Notes: a model not told the origin generated them from the sequence alone. A stretch of DNA of 14,133 nt from Candidatus Omnitrophota bacterium (GCA_024653845.1 JANLHA010000280.1:1-14133), one strand, 5' to 3'. Shown: positions 1 through 7,670, numbered from the stretch's first letter. Numbers and translations are program-made.

Positions 1-62
1 CTGGAGGCAAATAAACCGCCAGCGCCACCACCAATCACTCCAACATCACAACTCTGTTCCAT
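1..62 (-). CDS. FAD/NAD(P)-dependent oxidoreductase, N-terminal fragment
   Basis: Only the first 20 codons are visible; the gene runs off the left edge. Translation from the ATG at 62 gives MEQSCDVGVIGGGAGGLFAS, a dinucleotide-binding Rossmann start (hydrophobic strand, then GxGxxG at residues 11-16) typical of the N-terminal FAD site of flavoproteins such as the mercuric reductase / dihydrolipoamide dehydrogenase group. The start is supported by an AAGGA ribosome binding site 7 nt upstream. It follows the Met-rich membrane protein gene after 43 nt on the same strand, so it may belong to the same transcript. A redox role next to arsenic genes is plausible but inferred. The exact subfamily cannot be read from 20 residues; other FAD oxidoreductases share this motif. 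Confidence 0.75.
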   Translation of the reverse strand, partial: MEQSCDVGVIGGGAGGLFAS

Positions 63-105
63 ATAAGAATCCTTTTTTATTTTTAATCTGACCTGGTTCT
101 TTAGG

Positions 106-519
106 CTATGAATAAATTTTTCCGAGAATCGCTCCGTAAACAATATGCCCTATCAGGCTTCCCATCACCATAAGCATTTGCTGTGGACTGGCACTTGAGA
201 AGATCCCCATCCCTGCCATCGGCATTACCATGCTTTGAGCAAGGACGAATAATATTAGACCCCATATAATTCCTCTTAAAGCGCCAGATCCCGGAAGTTT
301 ATCTGCCAAAACATAAACATAAATAAAAGGAAACACTACAACTCCCAACATGAAATGCATAATCATACCGATCATCCACGGCATTTTCATCATGCCGCTT
401 ATCATACCGGCAACATCCATTTTTGGCATGCCCATTTTGGGAGCCATATACATCATCACGGTCATGACTAAAGTGGCAATAAATCCTGCTAAAATTCCCT
501 TTCCAATATTTTTGTCCAC
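106..519 (-). CDS. Met-rich four-helix membrane protein (DUF6789-like)
   Basis: This 137-residue protein has about four hydrophobic helices, near residues 8-25, 48-70, 80-98 and 113-134, with short polar loops, so it is an inner-membrane protein. Methionine is very abundant, especially in the loop at residues 24-56 (repeated MxxxM and MM pairs) and around residues 97-104. The pattern resembles the small DUF6789/YagU-like family, whose function is unknown to me. The start is a GTG (517-519) preceded by a strong GGGGAGG; an ATG is not available at this site. It lies 60 nt downstream of the exported CPYC protein gene, across a hairpin, and 43 nt before the FAD oxidoreductase. The Met-rich surface could bind soft metals such as Cu(I), but that is inference. 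Confidence 0.75.
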   Translation of the reverse strand: MDKNIGKGILAGFIATLVMTVMMYMAPKMGMPKMDVAGMISGMMKMPWMIGMIMHFMLGVVVFPFIYVYVLADKLPGSGALRGIIWGLILFVLAQSMVMPMAGMGIFSSASPQQMLMVMGSLIGHIVYGAILGKIYS

Positions 520-540
520 GACCCACCTCCCCTTTTTAAA

Positions 541-567
541 GGAGCCCGAAACTCGACTTCGGGCTCC
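541..567 (-). terminator. Intergenic hairpin (possible terminator or attenuator)
   Basis: A perfect 10-bp inverted repeat (ggagcccgaa / ttcgggctcc) with a 7-nt loop lies 12 nt after the stop codon of the CPYC protein gene. On the transcribed strand it is followed only by TTTAAAAA, a weak U tract, and then directly by the strong ribosome binding site of the next gene. It could be a leaky terminator, or a processing or stability hairpin that sets the level of the last two genes. Confidence 0.5.
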
Positions 568-579
568 CCAAGCTGTCTA

Positions 580-912
580 TTAATGCGACCCTTCATGCTG
601 ATGTTCCTTTTTCTCCGATTTCATGCCCTTCATATGATCATGTCCTTTTTTCATCATTCCTTCCTTCATATCGGCCATCTCGGAAAGCTTTTCTGAAAGA
701 TCCGGGTTTGATGTCTTCAGAGCTGCAGCCGCATCCCGCAAGGTGCTAATATGCTCTTTCATGTGTGCACCCATTTTTTCACAATAAGGACAGGCCATGT
801 CACCATGACTGCCTTCCATATGACTACCTTCATTTTCAGCGAACGCCTGAGCGGGATTCATCATTAAAGTCCCGGCTAAAACCATCATTACGATCCATGC
901 ATAATTTTTCAT
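580..912 (-). CDS. Exported His/Met-rich protein with CPYC motif
   Basis: This 110-residue protein begins with a Sec signal peptide (KNY, then a hydrophobic run at residues 5-19, likely cleavage after AQAFA at about residue 25). The mature part has CPYC at residues 41-44, a central predicted helix (about 50-85), and a His/Met/Lys-rich tail with HDHM and HQHEGSH. I do not recognise a named family. The paired cysteines plus many His and Met suggest a periplasmic soft-metal or metalloid binder, which is inference. The ATG at 912 has an AAGGGGG ribosome binding site 6 nt upstream. It follows arsS by 28 nt and is probably cotranscribed with it. A hairpin lies just after the stop. Confidence 0.8.
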   Translation of the reverse strand: MKNYAWIVMMVLAGTLMMNPAQAFAENEGSHMEGSHGDMACPYCEKMGAHMKEHISTLRDAAAALKTSNPDLSEKLSEMADMKEGMMKKGHDHMKGMKSEKKEHQHEGSH

Positions 913-940
913 AACATCCCCCTTTGGTTTTTTTGTTTAA

Positions 941-1897
941 CTATTTAAGTGCTCCCTGACAGCTTGATCCTGCCCCAGCGGTACAACCGAAACAATGGTC
1001 AGCAGTCAATACTTTCCAATCTTCTAAATCCTTTTTTTTTACATTAAAAACAGTCAATAGCTTACCATTACGCATTCCCATCCCCAGCATTTGATTAAAA
1101 TCACAATCAAATAATCTGCCGTCCCAACTGATATTCAAAGTGTTGCGGCACATAAGACCGTCTAAGGTGTGCGGATTAAAGTTATTGATCAGTAATTCTG
1201 CGTAGCTTTCAAGCTGATTAAATGCTTTAAGATATTTGGCGTAACGCGTGATCGGCATATTAGTAATCGTATAAAGTTTATTAAAGACAATCCCGGAATC
1301 ATCCTTGAGCCGTTGTTTATAATCCCTTTCCAATTTATCCTGAGCAGGCGGTAAATGCGCTCCGATGGGGTTATACACTAGATTCAGGATCAACTCCGAA
1401 TCAGACTTTCCATACCCTAAATTGTTAAATTTTTGTAACGCTTCTATAGATTTTCCAAATGTTCCGTTTCCTCTTTGTTTGTCCACATTATCTTTAGAAT
1501 AACAGGGCAACGATGCAATGACTTCAACCTGATGCTGTGCCAAGAATTCACTCAAATCTTCCATTCCTTTTTCAAAAATTATTGTCAGATTACATCGATC
1601 AATAATATGTATTCCTCTCTTATGGGCTTCGGTTACCAAATAACGAAAATGCGGGTTCATTTCCGGCGCGCCGCCAGTTAAATCAAGCGTCTTAGGTTTC
1701 AAGAAATCCATTAATACGACAATGGCCTGTGCAGTCTTCTGATCCATATTTTCTTTGGTCTTTGTCGGCCCTGCTTCCACATGGCAATGTGAACATGTCA
1801 GGTTGCATAACTTACCGACATTGACTTGAATAATCTCAATCGATGTTTTCTTTAAATCGTATCGATGTTCGACGAGTTTTGATTGAAAACGGTTCAT
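941..1897 (-). CDS. arsS: Arsenosugar biosynthesis radical SAM protein ArsS
   Basis: ArsS is a cytoplasmic radical SAM enzyme thought to transfer a 5'-deoxyadenosyl radical to dimethylarsenite, giving dimethylarsinoyl-deoxyadenosine, the precursor of arsenosugars. The 318-residue product has the radical SAM cluster motif CNLTCSHC (Cys31, Cys35, Cys38) followed by HVEAGP, and DLTGGAPEMN as the SAM-binding GGE-like segment. It also has the family's C-terminal Cys-rich region, LMCRNTLNISWDG...DCDFNQML followed by HCFGCTAGAGSSC (Cys302, Cys305, Cys313). Some family members carry selenocysteine; here the codons are ordinary TGT/TGC. I chose the ATG at 1897 over the adjacent GTG at 1900 because the GGAG site is 6 nt from the ATG but only 3 nt from the GTG. 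It starts 9 nt after the phosphate permease stop, and its ribosome binding site touches that stop, which suggests coupled translation. Confidence 0.93.
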   Translation of the reverse strand: MNRFQSKLVEHRYDLKKTSIEIIQVNVGKLCNLTCSHCHVEAGPTKTKENMDQKTAQAIVVLMDFLKPKTLDLTGGAPEMNPHFRYLVTEAHKRGIHIIDRCNLTIIFEKGMEDLSEFLAQHQVEVIASLPCYSKDNVDKQRGNGTFGKSIEALQKFNNLGYGKSDSELILNLVYNPIGAHLPPAQDKLERDYKQRLKDDSGIVFNKLYTITNMPITRYAKYLKAFNQLESYAELLINNFNPHTLDGLMCRNTLNISWDGRLFDCDFNQMLGMGMRNGKLLTVFNVKKKDLEDWKVLTADHCFGCTAGAGSSCQGALK

Positions 1898-1906
1898 CAC
1901 GATCTC

Positions 1907-3052
1907 CTATAAAATACGATGAAGGAAAAAATAAGCTGTCCCAGCAAATGCCGCGGCAACAGGAAGCGTCAAGACCCATGAGGATAATATTCCGCTGATG
2001 ACTTTCCAATCGGCTTTGCCATTGCTTAAACCAATTCCAAATAATGACCCGCAAGAAACATGCGTGGTTGAAACCGGCACACCCATTTTTGAAGCAAAGA
2101 TAACCAATATGGCTGTGATTAAGTTTGCTGTAAAACCCTGTCCATGATTCATTGTCGTAATACGATGCGACATTGTTTCCCCTACCTTTTTCGCGCTTAG
2201 AATCCCGCCTAAAGCCATAGCAACCGCGACCAGGCCGATATTGAGTTTCAATCCCAATGCTCCGGCGGCCACGGTAAGCGCGACGATCTTTGGTGTATCA
2301 TTTAACCCCCTGGCAAAACTTACTGCACCGGCACTGATAAAATGTAGGGTATCGAGAATTTGCTGGGCATTGATGCCAAGTAAATTTCCTTGATAATATT
2401 CAACCGCACGAGCCTGACAGGCGGATTGTTCATCAACAATAATATTTAAAGACCTTAATTGGCTGACTGATAACTGCCCTGCCCCACAGCAGGCTAAGCT
2501 GGGAACAGGAAAAACCTTTTCTCCAATACAAACACATGTTTTGTGTGTAATTCCCAGACGATGTCTTGTAAAACGGAATATCGAATAGATAACAACGGTT
2601 GCTCCTACTGCAATAACTGGGCTTACTACCAATGGGATAAAAAAAATTTTTCCTAATGTATTAAATCCTAGCTGTTGCGGTCCTATCGCCATAAGTCCCG
2701 CCCCGACTAAAGCACCTGTTAAACCGTGTGTCGTTGAAATCGGAATGCCTGTTAATGCCGCAATTAATACTGTCAAACTTGTCCCGATCGCCACGGCAAT
2801 CAAAAAATCTGGACTGGCAATAAGCGCATCAGGAACAAGTCCCTTTCCACTAAAGGTCTCAACTAATTTACTTGCCCCAAAAAAAGCTGTCAGTGAACCC
2901 GCCAATGTTGTAACGGTCGCCCAAGCAAGAGCTTTCTTATAATCCGTTGTGCCGCTGCCAACTAAAGTCGCTACACCTTTGAAATTATCATTGGCGCCAT
3001 TAGCATAGGCGACCAGCAATGTTGCAATAATGATAAAAACTGGCCAAATCAT
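1907..3052 (-). CDS. pit: PiT-family inorganic phosphate permease
   Basis: This 381-residue polytopic protein has the two-fold PiT repeat. GANDNF (19-24) and GIPISTTHG (102-110) form the first half; GLNDTP (249-254) and GVPVSTTHV (324-332) form the second. PiT proteins import phosphate with a cation and cannot exclude arsenate well. The loop between the halves (about 160-225) holds CVC (173-175), CC (188-189) and Cys212. The ATG at 3052 overlaps the arsM stop by one base (TAATG), with GGGAG 9 nt upstream; upstream TTG codons could extend it by three residues but are less likely. Sitting between arsM and arsS, it may supply phosphate, or arsenate as substrate, to cells making arsenosugars. That is inference. 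Confidence 0.93.
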   Translation of the reverse strand: MIWPVFIIIATLLVAYANGANDNFKGVATLVGSGTTDYKKALAWATVTTLAGSLTAFFGASKLVETFSGKGLVPDALIASPDFLIAVAIGTSLTVLIAALTGIPISTTHGLTGALVGAGLMAIGPQQLGFNTLGKIFFIPLVVSPVIAVGATVVIYSIFRFTRHRLGITHKTCVCIGEKVFPVPSLACCGAGQLSVSQLRSLNIIVDEQSACQARAVEYYQGNLLGINAQQILDTLHFISAGAVSFARGLNDTPKIVALTVAAGALGLKLNIGLVAVAMALGGILSAKKVGETMSHRITTMNHGQGFTANLITAILVIFASKMGVPVSTTHVSCGSLFGIGLSNGKADWKVISGILSSWVLTLPVAAAFAGTAYFFLHRIL

Positions 3053-4104
3053 TAACAACAACTCCCGGTTGAACTTGTTTTTTCCGCGGCAGATCCACAG
3101 GGAAACAATCCAAAATGCCTAGATTTATCTCCGGTAATCTTAAAGTGCTTTCTGTAACGAGTATTCATCAGCATGGAAGCGGTATTCCCACAAACCAGCA
3201 TAGGCTTATCTGTCACGAACGCATGGTGGTCATCCAAAATAAAAGCGTTCGAACACCCGTCAATCGTGCCTTGATAATAAGCGACCTGCCCAAAATCCTC
3301 GCAACGGTCTTCCAGATCCTCCAATTTAAAAGCCCGGATAGTCATGGAATAAAATTCCACCGGCCCGGCTTTCTTAGCAAGGATTGGATCATCAATGTTG
3401 ATTCTTCTTTTTTGGACGACCCGATAGTCCGGACAACCCAAACCGGCAATAATCCGTCGGAAATCTTCAATATAGAGTGCACCACCCAAACACTCACCAT
3501 AGGCTAACTGATCATCATGAAATTCCCAAGGCACACGAGCGTTGGTAAAAACATCCGAAAAATAAAGCTCTCCTCCCGGTCTTAATACCCTGAATATTTC
3601 CTTAAACACTTGCGATTTATCCGGTGAAAGATTGATCACACAGTTGGAGATGACAACGTCGACACTATTATCTTCAATCCCGACTTCTTTAAGGTCCTCG
3701 ATATACCCTTGTTTAAAATCAACATTGCCTTTCTTAAAACCGAAACGCTGCATTTGCGTGTCTTTATATTTATGGGCAACCGCCCACTGCTCTTGTGTCA
3801 TATCGATTCCGATAGACATTCCATTTTCTCCAACCAATTTCGACACAACATAAACGTCCCGCCCTGTGCCGCACCCCAAGTCCAGGACTGTGCAGTCTTT
3901 CAAAAGTTTCGGAATCGGAGAACCGCACCCATAAAACTTATCCAGTATTTCCGGCTCAATATTTTTGAGAATGGATTTTATTTCATCCGGCAGGCTATCG
4001 GTTGTACAGCAGGCGCTGGTCTTCAGATCTTCATTGGTTTTTAAAATCCTGCCGTAATAATTTTTAACGTTTTCCTTTTTCTGGTTACCAATTGCTGGGT
4101 TCAT
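3052..4104 (-). CDS. arsM: Arsenite S-adenosylmethionine methyltransferase ArsM
   Basis: ArsM adds methyl groups from SAM to As(III) in the cytoplasm, giving mono- and dimethylarsenicals. The 350-residue product has SAM motif I DLGCGTGRD (75-83), acidic GIDM (99-102), and the conserved arsenic-binding cysteines: Cys60 in YGCGSP, Cys155 in SNCVINL and Cys205 in GECLGGAL. These match Cys72, Cys174 and Cys224 of the Cyanidioschyzon enzyme. An N-terminal Cys pair at 32-33 probably corresponds to its fourth cysteine, and the protein ends in GSCC, as in many homologues. I chose the ATG at 4104 because AGGAGA lies 6 nt upstream and the family begins near here; the longer frame adds 38 residues unlike the family. 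A 62-nt gap with inverted repeats separates it from the preceding glycosyltransferase gene. Confidence 0.94.
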   Translation of the reverse strand: MNPAIGNQKKENVKNYYGRILKTNEDLKTSACCTTDSLPDEIKSILKNIEPEILDKFYGCGSPIPKLLKDCTVLDLGCGTGRDVYVVSKLVGENGMSIGIDMTQEQWAVAHKYKDTQMQRFGFKKGNVDFKQGYIEDLKEVGIEDNSVDVVISNCVINLSPDKSQVFKEIFRVLRPGGELYFSDVFTNARVPWEFHDDQLAYGECLGGALYIEDFRRIIAGLGCPDYRVVQKRRINIDDPILAKKAGPVEFYSMTIRAFKLEDLEDRCEDFGQVAYYQGTIDGCSNAFILDDHHAFVTDKPMLVCGNTASMLMNTRYRKHFKITGDKSRHFGLFPCGSAAEKTSSTGSCC

Positions 4105-4121
4105 ATTTTGTCTCCTATTTT

Positions 4122-4162
4122 CATTTCCCTCGTCGCCCATGGCGGCTTCGGGAAATGAAGCC
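4122..4162 (-). promoter_or_regulatory. Overlapping inverted repeats in the arsM leader
   Basis: The 62-nt gap before arsM has two perfect inverted repeats that overlap. One is ggcttc (4144-4149) with gaagcc (4157-4162) around a 7-nt loop. The other is catttccc (4122-4129) with gggaaatg (4150-4157). The loop of the first hairpin is an arm of the second, so they are either mutually exclusive or form a pseudoknot. The arsM ribosome binding site lies about 6 nt beyond the second structure. A role in tuning arsM translation, or in processing the transcript, is inference. Confidence 0.4.
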
Positions 4163-4166
4163 ATTC

Positions 4167-4772
4167 CTAAAAAATCTCTATGGAAGGTTTCATTACGTCT
4201 AAATCTTCTAGTTGGCATAACGTTTGATAACTTAAACGCAGACTATTGATTATTTTATATGTTTGCGGCAAAACTTCATTCGTACTCCATGGAACCCCTT
4301 CAAACAACTTGGGTTGAAAATGATTTAAGCCAATCAAATAATATCCACCATCTTCAGCCGGACCGACAACGACATCATTGGAATGAAGGGCCTCAAACCC
4401 CTGTTGAATAATATCGGTCGTTAACCCTAATGTGTCGCTACCCAAAGCCATAACCCCTTTACCTCCCATTTGAAATGCTTTGTGAAAAGCGTGTGTGAGT
4501 CGCTCACTCAAACCTTCCCCACATTGAGGCAAGTATTCACACGACAAAGAAAGCCAACGCTTGATATCCTCACTTCTCTCCGGTGGATCATAAACAATCA
4601 CAAGGTCACAGATATTTCTTTGATATAACGATGCAATCACCCTTAAATTTTTCTCTGCTAAATCACTATATAATTTTGCGGCTTCTTCATCTCCCACCGT
4701 CTTGGCCAAACGGGTTTTGACCTTGCCCGGCGTTGGATACTTCACAAAATATAGAAGAATATTCGGCCCCAT
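4167..4772 (-). CDS. TIGR04282-type arsenosugar-associated glycosyltransferase
   Basis: This 201-residue cytoplasmic protein belongs to the DUF2064/TIGR04282 family, which has a nucleotide-diphospho-sugar transferase fold. Family marks are KYPTPGKVKTRLA (11-23), GSDTLGL (111-117, usually GSDxPxL), VGPAEDGGYYLIGL (136-149), PWSTNEVL (161-168) and a C-terminal LEDLDV. The family co-occurs with ArsM and ArsS and is named for this, but the reaction is not firmly known; activation or transfer of a sugar moiety on the arsenical is inferred. The ATG at 4772 begins 2 nt after the stop of the upstream fusion gene, with AAGGG 5 nt upstream, so translation is likely coupled. It ends soon after the LEDLDV motif, a normal length for the family. 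Confidence 0.87.
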   Translation of the reverse strand: MGPNILLYFVKYPTPGKVKTRLAKTVGDEEAAKLYSDLAEKNLRVIASLYQRNICDLVIVYDPPERSEDIKRWLSLSCEYLPQCGEGLSERLTHAFHKAFQMGGKGVMALGSDTLGLTTDIIQQGFEALHSNDVVVGPAEDGGYYLIGLNHFQPKLFEGVPWSTNEVLPQTYKIINSLRLSYQTLCQLEDLDVMKPSIEIF

Positions 4773-4774
4773 AG

Positions 4775-6895
4775 TTACCCTTGATATATTTCACGCAGTT
4801 TGACCGGACTTTCGTGCAAAAACTTATACCCTAAAACAATCCGGATATTACGTAAAATCTGTTTGATGACACCATTCTTAAAATATTTCCTCGACGATAC
4901 AATAACCGGCTGATCGATAATCGCAATCCGGCCTTGTTTGTTCAAGCATTCGGAGAAGATCATATCTTCCAAGAGCGCCACCTCTGAGAATCCATTCATT
5001 CTTTCGAAGATCTCTCTGGTAACAAACATGGCATTGGTGCCTACCAAACAATGCATCCTTGCTAAATAAACCTGATTTAATAAATAAATGTAAAGTCTTA
5101 ATAACCATGTACTTGAATTATATGCCTTCTTGAAACCGCCGCCGATAAAGCCATTCTGGATCTTCTCTCGAACCATTTCAATAGCATTTAAAGGAAAGTT
5201 CATGTCAATATGAGCAAAGATAAAAACATCTGATTTTGATTCGAACGCCCCCAAGTTCATCTGCAAGGATCGCTCTGGGAAAGCAGTTTGATAACACATC
5301 ACCTCAGGAAATTTTTCTTTAATGCGATCGTATGTGCCATCGGCTGATTTCCCGTCAACTATGATGACTTCATTAGCTCCAAGGGAGATAAAATGTTTTA
5401 AGGAGTCTTCTATGACTTTACTCTCGTTATAAACAGGAATTATAATGGCGACTGTCGGATTCCCTTGCCCTGTCCGGTCTAATAATATTTGCGAAAATTT
5501 ATTTTTGCCTCGCAGCCGTCGGTGCCTAAAGCACAATTCCAACCCTAAAATGGTAAAGAACAATCCATATTCCAGTAATCGAACCCACGTAAACATATCC
5601 CTTTGATTTTGATACATAAAATAAAAATCCAGATAATAAAGAAAAACCAATGCGGAAAAAGCGACTAGCGCTCTTGAAGGAAAGATGATAAGGAACGGGA
5701 AAACCCAAGTGAAATACCACGGATTGCCCGTCGGGAGGAGAAAGAATAAGGCGGACAAGCTTATCAACGACACTCGCAGAAATCTTGAGATCGTCCTTCT
5801 TCTCATCAACCAGCGGCAAGATAAGAGTAAAATAAGCCCGAAAATCAACACGACCGCGATCCGGCTGACAATATTCGTATCAAACGGCAAAGGTAATTTG
5901 TGAATGACACTTGTAATAATAGTAAAAAGTCCATCGTTGACTTTCCATTCTGCCGAAAATTTTAATAGTCCTTCAAACAATGTCCCGAATTTTGCGTTAC
6001 TAAAAGGCAAGTAAGATGCAGCAATCAATCCAGAAAACATTACCGTGGGAATCAGGCTTCGCAGGAAATTCTGCCGAAACATAATCAGCAAGAATGGCAA
6101 AAAAATAACAGCGAACCATTTAATGGATGTCGCAATAGCCAATGACAGTAAGGCCAATCGATGATGCTTTTTCAATAACGCATAAATCATTAAACAAATA
6201 AACAACACTGCAAAGACATCAAGGTGGAGACTGTTTGTGAATTCTTTGATAATAAGCGGCGACCACGCATAAAGCGCGACCCATCCCAAAGATAATTTAA
6301 GACGCTTCAGTATCAGAACCATTAAGATTAAAATTAGGATTTCGGCGATAGCGACCATCCCTCTCCAGCCCCCAAAACTCCAAGGGGATATCTTCTGGGA
6401 TAAAGCAAATAAAAATTGTGCGCCGGGTGGATAAATTGTTTTAACATCCGGATGATTGATTCTTTCGTTTATTGTTTGCACGGCTTCCTGCCTCGTTGGA
6501 TCTAAGGATAATATTCCGCGCTCAAACGCATCTTGGGGAGAATAAGAATAAGGATTGTGCTGGGATACGCTCATTTGTCCATCCCAAACATAACGATACG
6601 GATCGGTTTCTTGAATGAACTGTGATGGGAAATAAACGAACCGCACTAAAATACCTATGATCAAAATCCATGCCAAATTAAACCGCTCACCTTTACGGCC
6701 TGGTTTATTTCTCCAAAGCTGTTCCAAAACCAGCCAATAAACCAAAAAAGCCAGAAGCATATAACCCAAAAACTCAATGATTGGCCGATCAGCATGCCCA
6801 ACGCCAAAAATAAAACTATGGCTTAAAAGGGAAATCTTGATATTAATTCCCAAAATAATTAACCCAGACAATATCAACATCCATCTATTGTTCAT
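4775..6895 (-). CDS. Fusion: GT-C membrane glycosyltransferase + TIGR04283 glycosyltransferase
   Basis: The 706-residue protein has two parts. Residues 1-465 are a polytopic membrane region with roughly a dozen helices. It carries TDPYRYVWDGQ (97-107) and a YPPGAQ motif (155-160), as in GT-C mannosyltransferases that use polyprenyl-phosphate sugars. Residues 480-706 are a GT2-fold domain resembling TIGR04283: IIIPVYNES (484-492), VDGKSADGT (513-521), RSLQMNLGA (542-550), FAHIDMNFP (560-568, where the family usually has LHADTxLP), GGGF, and LLEDMIFS (641-648) as the acidic motif. TIGR04283 proteins are usually separate and co-occur with ArsM and ArsS. The ATG at 6895 has GGAG 5 nt upstream and overlaps the DUF547 gene by 11 nt. 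There is no frameshift or stop at the junction, so the fusion looks real. The sugar donor and acceptor are unknown. Confidence 0.87.
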   Translation of the reverse strand: MNNRWMLILSGLIILGINIKISLLSHSFIFGVGHADRPIIEFLGYMLLAFLVYWLVLEQLWRNKPGRKGERFNLAWILIIGILVRFVYFPSQFIQETDPYRYVWDGQMSVSQHNPYSYSPQDAFERGILSLDPTRQEAVQTINERINHPDVKTIYPPGAQFLFALSQKISPWSFGGWRGMVAIAEILILILMVLILKRLKLSLGWVALYAWSPLIIKEFTNSLHLDVFAVLFICLMIYALLKKHHRLALLSLAIATSIKWFAVIFLPFLLIMFRQNFLRSLIPTVMFSGLIAASYLPFSNAKFGTLFEGLLKFSAEWKVNDGLFTIITSVIHKLPLPFDTNIVSRIAVVLIFGLILLLSCRWLMRRRTISRFLRVSLISLSALFFLLPTGNPWYFTWVFPFLIIFPSRALVAFSALVFLYYLDFYFMYQNQRDMFTWVRLLEYGLFFTILGLELCFRHRRLRGKNKFSQILLDRTGQGNPTVAIIIPVYNESKVIEDSLKHFISLGANEVIIVDGKSADGTYDRIKEKFPEVMCYQTAFPERSLQMNLGAFESKSDVFIFAHIDMNFPLNAIEMVREKIQNGFIGGGFKKAYNSSTWLLRLYIYLLNQVYLARMHCLVGTNAMFVTREIFERMNGFSEVALLEDMIFSECLNKQGRIAIIDQPVIVSSRKYFKNGVIKQILRNIRIVLGYKFLHESPVKLREIYQG

Positions 6896-7670
6896 TCAAA
6901 CTCCAGTCATAATCTAGCCATTGAATTGGGGCACTGTCAGGCAAGTTTTTATCTTGCGGTATATATTTCTTAATAAAAGCTATGCTTCCCCCCGCTTTTT
7001 CAAAGTCCTCTTTAAACCATTTGAAGATGGGTGAGAGATGAAATGTGTTCTTGCGTGCGTCGTAGTTGAATTTTCTGTGATCTTGGAGGAATTTTGTGAC
7101 TGCGTCATTCAACTGCGAATCCAGTCGATCAGACACATAAGGCTCGTCGCGCAAAACAGGACACCCCAATGACGCACAAACAATCGCAAAATGAATGCGC
7201 GGATCAGAGAATTCCCTCCTTAATATTTCATTCTCGATATAATTAAGACTGACTTTTTTCCCTAGAATGGCGAGTGCCTCTTGATTCCAGACATCAGGAA
7301 TTTGTTGAATGCTATTAGCGGGATAACGAAGGGCTTGAAGGCCTAAAGATCGTTTTAGTGGATAATGATCAAGCACCAATTTCATGGCCTCGATATTATA
7401 AACGTTAATCCAAAAAGACATTTTCTTTTCCTTGTTCCATGTCAAATATTCGCTCTCGGAAACTTTTTCCAAATCAGCAACGATAGAATCGAAGAGCGGG
7501 AGATCACGTTTGATGATTCCTCGATAATCAACTTTCCTTTCTTTAACATATCGCTTTAGCAAATCTCCCCACTTCATATAATGATGATCAAAAGAATCTG
7601 CCGCAAAACTCATTTGGTAAGGCAAAAGAATTAGCGACAGGAATAAGAGATTGCGGAATAATAAAATCAT
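6885..7670 (-). CDS. Exported DUF547 protein
   Basis: This 261-residue protein has an N-terminal signal peptide (hydrophobic residues 2-22, likely cleavage after SFA near 23) and a full DUF547 domain. Recognisable motifs are SFWINVYN (85-92), IHFAIVCASLGCPVL (about 159-173), LSPIFKWFKEDF (about 213-224) and a terminal YDWSLN. The Cys and His in the central motif are strongly conserved in this family and suggest a catalytic role, but no reaction is established to my knowledge. DUF547 genes are frequent in arsenosugar-type clusters. The ATG at 7670 overlaps the preceding stop as ATGA. Its location in the cell envelope suggests that part of the pathway, or its product, is exported; that is inference. 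Confidence 0.87.
   Translation of the reverse strand: MILLFRNLLFLSLILLPYQMSFAADSFDHHYMKWGDLLKRYVKERKVDYRGIIKRDLPLFDSIVADLEKVSESEYLTWNKEKKMSFWINVYNIEAMKLVLDHYPLKRSLGLQALRYPANSIQQIPDVWNQEALAILGKKVSLNYIENEILRREFSDPRIHFAIVCASLGCPVLRDEPYVSDRLDSQLNDAVTKFLQDHRKFNYDARKNTFHLSPIFKWFKEDFEKAGGSIAFIKKYIPQDKNLPDSAPIQWLDYDWSLNEQ

Noticed and set aside
941..1000. Selenocysteine in ArsS, as in some family members
   Set aside because: The C-terminal cysteines are encoded by TGT or TGC, and no in-frame TGA is present before the TAG stop.
4105..4218. A 38-residue N-terminal extension of ArsM starting at 4218
   Set aside because: It overlaps the preceding glycosyltransferase gene, resembles nothing in the family, and the ATG at 4104 has a strong AGGAGA site at the right distance.
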